From assembly GCA_016342715.1 (NCBI GenBank), contig JAEINW010000017.1:1-45493 (forward strand): a DNA stretch of 45,493 bases, read 5' to 3'. The position numbers and the translations under genes were made by a program. The notes under the pieces are model-generated. The model did no database searches and had not been told where the DNA came from. It saw nothing but the letters and a program-made list of their open reading frames with translations. This stretch comes from Salinivirgaceae bacterium (lineage in GTDB: Bacteria; Bacteroidota; Bacteroidia; Bacteroidales; SZUA-534). This document shows, piece by piece, positions 39,801-45,493 of the stretch. Each line of letters starts with the position of its first letter. Position 1 is the first letter of the stretch.

Positions 39801-39867
39801 TGTTCAGAAACCGCCAACTGTTCAGTACTGCATAGTGCGTGCCTTACACGTGTTCAGAAATGAACAG
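39801..39867. promoter_or_regulatory. Putative activator-binding sites: three direct TGTTCAG and one inverted TGAACAG
   Basis: TGTTCAG at 39801, 39819, 39851; TGAACAG at 39861; last pair forms palindrome GTTCA-GAAA-TGAAC. Confidence 0.6.
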
Positions 39868-39979
39868 TTTTGCAAACGATTTAAATTGATCGTTATGCAA
39901 ACCTTTTCTCTACCTAATGTATTGATATAGAGAAGCGTATTATTTAGAAGGATTCTATATAACGATGCTTTTAATATTA

Positions 39980-39995
39980 TGGCATTCCTATTGGA
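39980..39995 (+). promoter_or_regulatory. Putative sigma54 (-24/-12) promoter upstream of lutC
   Basis: TGGCATTCCTATTGGA: GG-N10-GG, close to the GG-N10-GC consensus; ~115-180 bp downstream of the repeats. Confidence 0.5.
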
Positions 39996-40045
39996 TAGCG
40001 TGTTCACAACAAACCTAAAGAACAGTCACTCAAAATATTAAAATC

Positions 40046-40519
40046 ATGATACTATTAGATCAGTTTTTAGAAAAATCAGCCCTTGTGGGAAATGAAAACC
40101 GCATAATGAAAATGGCTGATTTTAAGAATGAATTTAAAAAAGGAGATTTTGAATATATAAATGCTCCGGGTTTTCAACTTTTCTTTGATATTAGGGCAGG
40201 AGAAAAGGGAATAAGGAGTGCATTGGTTGAAGCAGATTTTGCTATTGCAGAAACAGGGTCGGTAGTTATTGATAGCTCTAACGAAAATTTGCGATTAGCG
40301 ACCTGCTTGGCCGAAAAACTAGTCGTGGTTTTCCCTTTAAGCAAACTGGTTGATAGTTTGCATGATGTCGCTGAATTTCTGGAAGAAAGAACTTCAGGTA
40401 TGGGGGGCTATGTTGCTTTTATTACAGGAGCCAGCCGTACAGCCGATATTGAGCGGGTACTAACGGTTGGAGTACATGGGCCTAAGGAAATGACAGTAAT
40501 TATTATAAATGATTTATAA
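40046..40519 (+). CDS. lutC: LutC/YkgG-type LUD-domain protein (lactate utilization)
   Basis: LVEADFAIAETGSVVIDSSNENLRLATCLAEKLVVVFPLSKLV, TGASRTADIERVLTVGVHGPKEMTVIII. Confidence 0.9.
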   Translation: MILLDQFLEKSALVGNENRIMKMADFKNEFKKGDFEYINAPGFQLFFDIRAGEKGIRSALVEADFAIAETGSVVIDSSNENLRLATCLAEKLVVVFPLSKLVDSLHDVAEFLEERTSGMGGYVAFITGASRTADIERVLTVGVHGPKEMTVIIINDL

Positions 40520-40528
40520 GCAGAAGCC

Positions 40529-42676
40529 ATGAAAATACAGACCAAAATAGACGAGAAATTAAATGATAAGATATTGTATCAAAACCTTAAGGGTTTTGCC
40601 ACAGCATATAAGGCATCAAAGGAGAATGCCTACAAAGGATTGGACTTCGAAGTGTTACGAACCATAGTTCATGATTTAAAGGATCGTGATTTAAATAAAG
40701 TCATGCAACAATTCAACCAATTTAAAGAGAATGTTGAGATACATGGTTGTAAAGTATTTCAAGCTAAAACGGGTGACGATGCCTGCAGATATATTGCTGA
40801 TGTCATGAAAAATCATGGCGTGAAATATATGGTGAAGAGTAAGTCTATGACCTCTGAAGAAATTCAATTGAATCAGTATTTAGAGAAAGAAGGCTTGAGT
40901 CCTATTGAAACAGATTTGGGCGAGTGGATTCTGCAGATTGCCAATGAGCATCCATCACATATGGTGATGCCTGCCATTCATAAAACCCGTCAGCAGGTGG
41001 CTAAAATATTCTCCGATTATACAGGCGAAGAGGTCGACCCTGAGGATATTAAAGCCATGGTTGAGATTGCCCGCAGGTTTCTTAGAGAATCGTATTTTAA
41101 AGCCGGAATTGGAATGACAGGTGCAAATGTTGCTGTTGCCAGTACGGGAACTATCGGCTTGATAACCAATGAAGGAAATGCACGATTGACATCTACTGTT
41201 CCTCCCGTGCATATTGTTCTGGTTGGATATGAAAAACTTTGCGACAATTTTAATCAGGCCCTGGATATTGTTCGCGTTTTACCCAAAAGTGCCACCGGTC
41301 AAATTATAACATCCTATGTGTCCTGGATAAAGGGAAGAAATATTTCTTATAAAAATGAAGAGGGTATTAAAGAGACACATTATGTTTTTCTTGACAATGG
41401 GCGATTGGCTTTTTTCGAACACCCCAAATTCAAAGAGGCTCTTAAATGTATTCGTTGCGGAAGTTGTGCCAATATCTGTCCTGCCTATGAAATGGTTGGT
41501 GGTCATGTTTATGGAGATCGATACATTGGCTCCATTGGACTGATACTTACAGCCCTTTATCAAGGGGATGAAGCTGCAAAAGATATTCTTAAGATGTGTA
41601 TTGGATGTCGGGCCTGTTCCTTTAATTGCCCTTCAGGGATAGATCTGCAAAGTTTAATTTCGGATTTAAAACTTGTTGTAGGTAAAAAATATGGCATCAA
41701 TCCCATTAAGGCAAAGGTGTTTAAAACGGTGGTTGCCAAACCCAAAAGAATGAAATCCCTTTTAAGCATGGGAGCAAGTTTCCAATTCCCATTAACCACA
41801 ACTCATAAGTTAAATCAGGAAAAAATAATAAAGATGGTTCCCATGTTGCCCAAAGAGATGGATTTTAGAAAATTTCCGGCTTTGGCTGCTAAAACATTTA
41901 GTAAACGATTCTTTAGGGAAGGGTATGATCAGTTTTCATCGCATCGTAAAGTATTCTTTTATCCGGGTTGTGCCATCGAGTATTTCTATCCTGAAATGGG
42001 ATTGGCTATGGTTAAGTTGCTTCAGAAGAGTGGTATCCAGGTTGATATTCCCAAAAAAGCAGCCTGTTGTGGAATTCCTGCTATTGCTTCGGGAGATCCT
42101 GATAATGCCAAGACAATGATCTTTAATACGCTCGATAGTTTAAATAATACAGAAGATTATGAAGCCTTATTGGTTCTTTGTCCAACATGTGGGGGAGCTA
42201 TAAAACATGAGTTTTTAGATTTTACAAAAGAAGATCCCGATCGCTATAAAAAAGCTGCTCAATTGGGACAGATGGTTACTCCTGTGGGAAAATTTCTTGA
42301 AGATAATAATATTAAGTTTCAGGTGATAGATCAAAAGAAAGTGACTTATCATACGCCTTGTCATGATACCCGATCTCTTGGGTATTCTGCAGAAGTTTTC
42401 CTTTCATCTATTCTGGGATCGCAATTTGTTCCTCTTACTGATAGCAATGTTTGTTGTGGGTTTGGGGGTACTTATTCTCTCGATTTTTCAAGTATTTCAA
42501 ATGGAATACTAAATAAGAAAATTGAAAATATTGAGGCTACGGAAGCTGAAATTCTTGTAACGGACTGTCCGGGTTGTGTTATGCAGATAAATGGAGGCTT
42601 AATGCATCAAAATAAAGCGGTAAAGGTTTTACATCTCACCGAATTTATCGAAAATCACCTGATTGTTGTTGAATAG
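40529..42676 (+). CDS. LutB-LutA fusion: LUD + 4Fe-4S ferredoxin + CCG (heterodisulfide-reductase-like) domains
   Basis: TGANVAVASTGTIGLITNEGNARLTS; CIRCGSCANICPAY, CIGCRACSFNCPSGID; FYPGCAIEYFYPEMG..ACCGIPA; CCGFGGTYSLDFSSIS..DCPGCVMQINGGL. Confidence 0.92.
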   Translation: MKIQTKIDEKLNDKILYQNLKGFATAYKASKENAYKGLDFEVLRTIVHDLKDRDLNKVMQQFNQFKENVEIHGCKVFQAKTGDDACRYIADVMKNHGVKYMVKSKSMTSEEIQLNQYLEKEGLSPIETDLGEWILQIANEHPSHMVMPAIHKTRQQVAKIFSDYTGEEVDPEDIKAMVEIARRFLRESYFKAGIGMTGANVAVASTGTIGLITNEGNARLTSTVPPVHIVLVGYEKLCDNFNQALDIVRVLPKSATGQIITSYVSWIKGRNISYKNEEGIKETHYVFLDNGRLAFFEHPKFKEALKCIRCGSCANICPAYEMVGGHVYGDRYIGSIGLILTALYQGDEAAKDILKMCIGCRACSFNCPSGIDLQSLISDLKLVVGKKYGINPIKAKVFKTVVAKPKRMKSLLSMGASFQFPLTTTHKLNQEKIIKMVPMLPKEMDFRKFPALAAKTFSKRFFREGYDQFSSHRKVFFYPGCAIEYFYPEMGLAMVKLLQKSGIQVDIPKKAACCGIPAIASGDPDNAKTMIFNTLDSLNNTEDYEALLVLCPTCGGAIKHEFLDFTKEDPDRYKKAAQLGQMVTPVGKFLEDNNIKFQVIDQKKVTYHTPCHDTRSLGYSAEVFLSSILGSQFVPLTDSNVCCGFGGTYSLDFSSISNGILNKKIENIEATEAEILVTDCPGCVMQINGGLMHQNKAVKVLHLTEFIENHLIVVE

Positions 42677-42757
42677 TTGTTTTGCAATTACGGCTTTAGT
42701 AAAACAACAAGTAAATATGATAAAAACGCATACAAATCATAACAAAAAATATAAATT

Positions 42758-44416
42758 ATGAACGCAATATTAGCATTTTCACCCATTCTGTTAACCATTA
42801 TCCTGATGGTTGGCTTTAACTGGGGAGCAAAAAAGGCCCTGCCTTTATCATTATTACTTGCTATAGCTATAGCTCTGGTTGTATGGAAAATTGACCTGCA
42901 TCATGTTTTGGGCTATTCTTTTTTCGGGTTTTTAAAGGCATTTGATATTCTAATCATCATATTTGGGGCCATTCTGATTCTGAATACCATGAAAATTTCA
43001 GGAGCAATGGCAGCCATTAATAATGGCTTTAATGGTATTACAACAGATAGACGCATACAGGCGATTATTATTGGTTTTATGTTTGGAGCCTTTATTGAAG
43101 GTGCGGCAGGTTTTGGAACGCCTGCAGCTTTAGCAGGACCTCTTTTGGTTGGCCTTGGTTTTCCACCTTTAGCGGCAGCGATGGTCGCTTTAATTTATAA
43201 TTCGGTACCTGTTCCTTTTGGGGCCGTGGGAACACCTATCAGTGGAGGAGCTATGGTCACTTTGGAACAAAATCTATTGAATGTAGGAGCAAACGTTGAA
43301 GGGTTTAAATTGATGCTTACCAAGTGGATTGCCATACCTAATGCCATGGTGGGGATTTTTATTCCTTTATTGGGGCTGATCATTCTGACTCGATTTTTTG
43401 GAAAAGAAAAATCAATAAAACCGGCTTTGGCAGCTGCTCCTTTTGCAATATTTGCAGGATTGGCCTTTGTTATTCCTTATGTTTTAATTGCCGTGACTTT
43501 AGGGCCCGATTTGCCCTCTCTGTTGGGAGGGTTTATAGGTTTGGGGATCGTTGTTTTTGCAGCAAAAAAAGGTTTTCTTGTACCTAAGAAGAAATGGGAT
43601 TTCCCTGTTAAATCAGAATGGGAGTCCTCATGGATGTCCAAAGAGACTGTTGTGGAGCCAACTCAAACAAATATGAGTCTTTTTAAAGCCTGGTTACCGT
43701 ATGCAATGATTGCAATCATTTTAGTCGTAACACGTATTCCTTCATTGGGACTGAAAGGTTTCCTGTCTTCTCAAACCTTAAGTTTATCTAATGTATTGGG
43801 TATTGAAGGGCTGGATTACGTATTGAAATGGGCTTATTTGCCAGGTACGATTCCTTTTATCATGGTTGCTTTAATGACGAATGTGATTTATCGAATGAAG
43901 GCTAAGGAAATCGTAGCGTCGTGGAAAACAACGTTTAAACAATTAACTGGTGCTGCTATAGCCCTGTTAGCTGGTGTTGCAATGGTTCAACTGATGTTAA
44001 AGTCGGGAACAAATGGTGCAGGACTGGATAGTATGCTAACGGTGATGGCTAATTCAATTGCTGATCTTTCTGGTGCTGCTTATCCTGTGATATCACCTAT
44101 TGTTGGCGTATTGGGTTCTTTTATGTCAGGTTCAGCAACGGTATCCAATTTGTTGTTTGCTTCCCTGCAATTCGAAACAGCTTCCATCCTGCAGCTTCCT
44201 GAAATATTGGTTGTGGCAGCGCAAACCAGTGGAGCCGCTCTTGGAAATATGATTTGTGTTAACAATGTTGTGGCTGTTTGTGCTACAGTAGGCTGTGTAG
44301 GAGCCGAAGGTATAATTATACGTAGAAATGCCATCCCGGCTTTCATCTATTATCTGCTCATTATGCTGATTATTACAGTTTTAATTGTTTTAGGTGTTAA
44401 CCCAATGCCTTTATAA
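42758..44416 (+). CDS. lctP: L-lactate permease (LctP family)
   Basis: 552 aa polytopic; [58 protein letters not shown]. Confidence 0.95.
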   Translation: MNAILAFSPILLTIILMVGFNWGAKKALPLSLLLAIAIALVVWKIDLHHVLGYSFFGFLKAFDILIIIFGAILILNTMKISGAMAAINNGFNGITTDRRIQAIIIGFMFGAFIEGAAGFGTPAALAGPLLVGLGFPPLAAAMVALIYNSVPVPFGAVGTPISGGAMVTLEQNLLNVGANVEGFKLMLTKWIAIPNAMVGIFIPLLGLIILTRFFGKEKSIKPALAAAPFAIFAGLAFVIPYVLIAVTLGPDLPSLLGGFIGLGIVVFAAKKGFLVPKKKWDFPVKSEWESSWMSKETVVEPTQTNMSLFKAWLPYAMIAIILVVTRIPSLGLKGFLSSQTLSLSNVLGIEGLDYVLKWAYLPGTIPFIMVALMTNVIYRMKAKEIVASWKTTFKQLTGAAIALLAGVAMVQLMLKSGTNGAGLDSMLTVMANSIADLSGAAYPVISPIVGVLGSFMSGSATVSNLLFASLQFETASILQLPEILVVAAQTSGAALGNMICVNNVVAVCATVGCVGAEGIIIRRNAIPAFIYYLLIMLIITVLIVLGVNPMPL

Positions 44417-44568
44417 GCAAACAAGAAATCGTGAATTACAATATGAGATCTTTTGTTTTAATCAAAAGGATTAATTTATCATCTCTTTTACCAGTTTGGA
44501 AATAGGTTTTACCTCAAAATTAACAAGAACTTGAATGAATATTTGGAATCAAAATAAAAAATAAGACT

Positions 44569-45423
44569 ATGTTGAAAGAAAATTATAAGAAATTTTACGA
44601 TGAGATACAATCTACGATTGAAAAATCGAGATTATATACAGATAAGCTTAGAAATCTGGCTTATGGAACTGATGCTGGTTTTTACCGTCTTATTCCTCAA
44701 ATCATTATCCGTGCAAAGAATGAAAAAGAGGTGCAAAAGGCTCTTATTTTGGCTAATAAATATAATCTGCCTGTTACTTTTAGGGCGGCAGGAACGAGTC
44801 TGGCAGGACAGGCTATTACCGATTCGATACTCATAGTTGCGGGGAAAAACTGGGAAGAGTATGATGTGCTTGAGAATGGTGATGTCATTCGAATGCAACC
44901 GGGTATAGTTGGGGCACGTGTGAATCAGATTCTTGTTCCTTATGGACGAAAACTGGGACCCGATCCAGCCTCTATCAATTCTGCCATGATCGGGGGGATT
45001 GTGATGAACAATGCTTCGGGCATGAATTGTGGAACACATGAGAATTCGTATAAAACAATTCTTTCTGCACGTTTGATTTTTGCTGACGGAACAGTTCTCG
45101 ATACAGGGAGTGATGAAAGCAAAAATAATTTTTTGAAGTCGCATGCCTCTTTTATCCGGACGATTGAAGCGATGCGCGATAGGGTTCGTGCCAATGAGTC
45201 TTTGGCAGATCGCATTCGTTACAAGTACAGCATTAAGAATACCACAGGTCTAAGCATAAATCCTTTTATCGACTATACTGATCCCTTTCAAATTATTGTG
45301 AATTTAATGGTGGGTTCAGAAGGAACCCTGGCTTTTATGTCGGAGTTGACAATGAAGACTGTTGTAAACCCCAAATTTAAGGCCAGTGCTATGATTTATT
45401 TCCATGATATCGTGCGAGTGTAG
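44569..45423 (+). pseudogene. FAD-linked oxidase / D-lactate dehydrogenase-like (GlcD/Dld type), 3'-truncated
   Basis: VTFRAAGTSLAGQAITDSILIV; GPDPASINSAMIGGIVMNNASGMNCGTHENSYKT; NTTGLSINPF; GSEGTLAFMSELTM. Homology stops at ...MIYFHDIV, then stop at the IS-like end. Confidence 0.85.
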
Positions 45424-45493
45424 TCAGTAACTTGCAATCATCAATTTTTCGCAAAAGTAAATCGTCAAATTTTGGCAAAAGTAAATCGCCAAT
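45419..45493. mobile_element. Terminal end of an IS21-like insertion sequence (continues past window)
   Basis: TGTAGTCAGTAACTTGCAATC followed by 24-bp tandem units CAATTTTTCGCAAAAGTAAATCGT / CAAATTTTGGCAAAAGTAAATCGC at the point where the host ORF is interrupted. Confidence 0.6.

Noticed and set aside
1-45493. tRNA or rRNA genes
   Set aside because: No tRNA cloverleaf-like or rRNA conserved segments were recognized by eye; an automated tRNAscan/Infernal run would be needed to exclude them.

Overview
AT-rich Bacteroidota-type chromosomal window with Bacteroidetes-style TAnnTTTG promoter elements, T9SS sorting domains and a DUF6089-like/uppS/bamA/ompH/murI cluster. Roughly 1-27.6 kb is mostly housekeeping: a partial M16 peptidase running off the left edge, gcvP, an MBL hydrolase, mutS2, manA, udk, an exonuclease, an alpha/beta hydrolase, a CBS protein, a BamA-like protein, nadK, three tandem outer-membrane barrel paralogs, uppS, bamA, two OmpH/Skp proteins, murI, a gamma-carbonic anhydrase and a 2-oxoacid:ferredoxin oxidoreductase. 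From 27.6 to 35.4 kb there is an accessory island. All five of its genes are on the minus strand: a VOC-DUF3795 fusion, two T9SS-sorted proteins, a hypothetical protein and an alpha-amylase. They are interspersed with at least three copies of a structured non-coding repeat and a probable 3'-truncated group II intron fragment. From 35.5 to 45.4 kb there is a lactate-utilization locus: a hybrid sensor histidine kinase, a sigma54-type response regulator, an intergenic region with TGTTCAG repeats and a -24/-12-like promoter, lutC, a LutB-LutA fusion, a lactate permease and an FAD-linked dehydrogenase. The last gene is cut off by what looks like the end of an IS21-like element. The leads most worth follow-up are: (1) the repeat-punctuated one-gene-per-unit island, (2) the sigma54-controlled lactate locus with its transposon-interrupted dehydrogenase, (3) an M16 peptidase fused in frame to STN/carboxypeptidase-regulatory-like sequence at the left edge, and (4) a MITE-like inverted-repeat element between mutS2 and manA. 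All calls are by eye, with no database searches.
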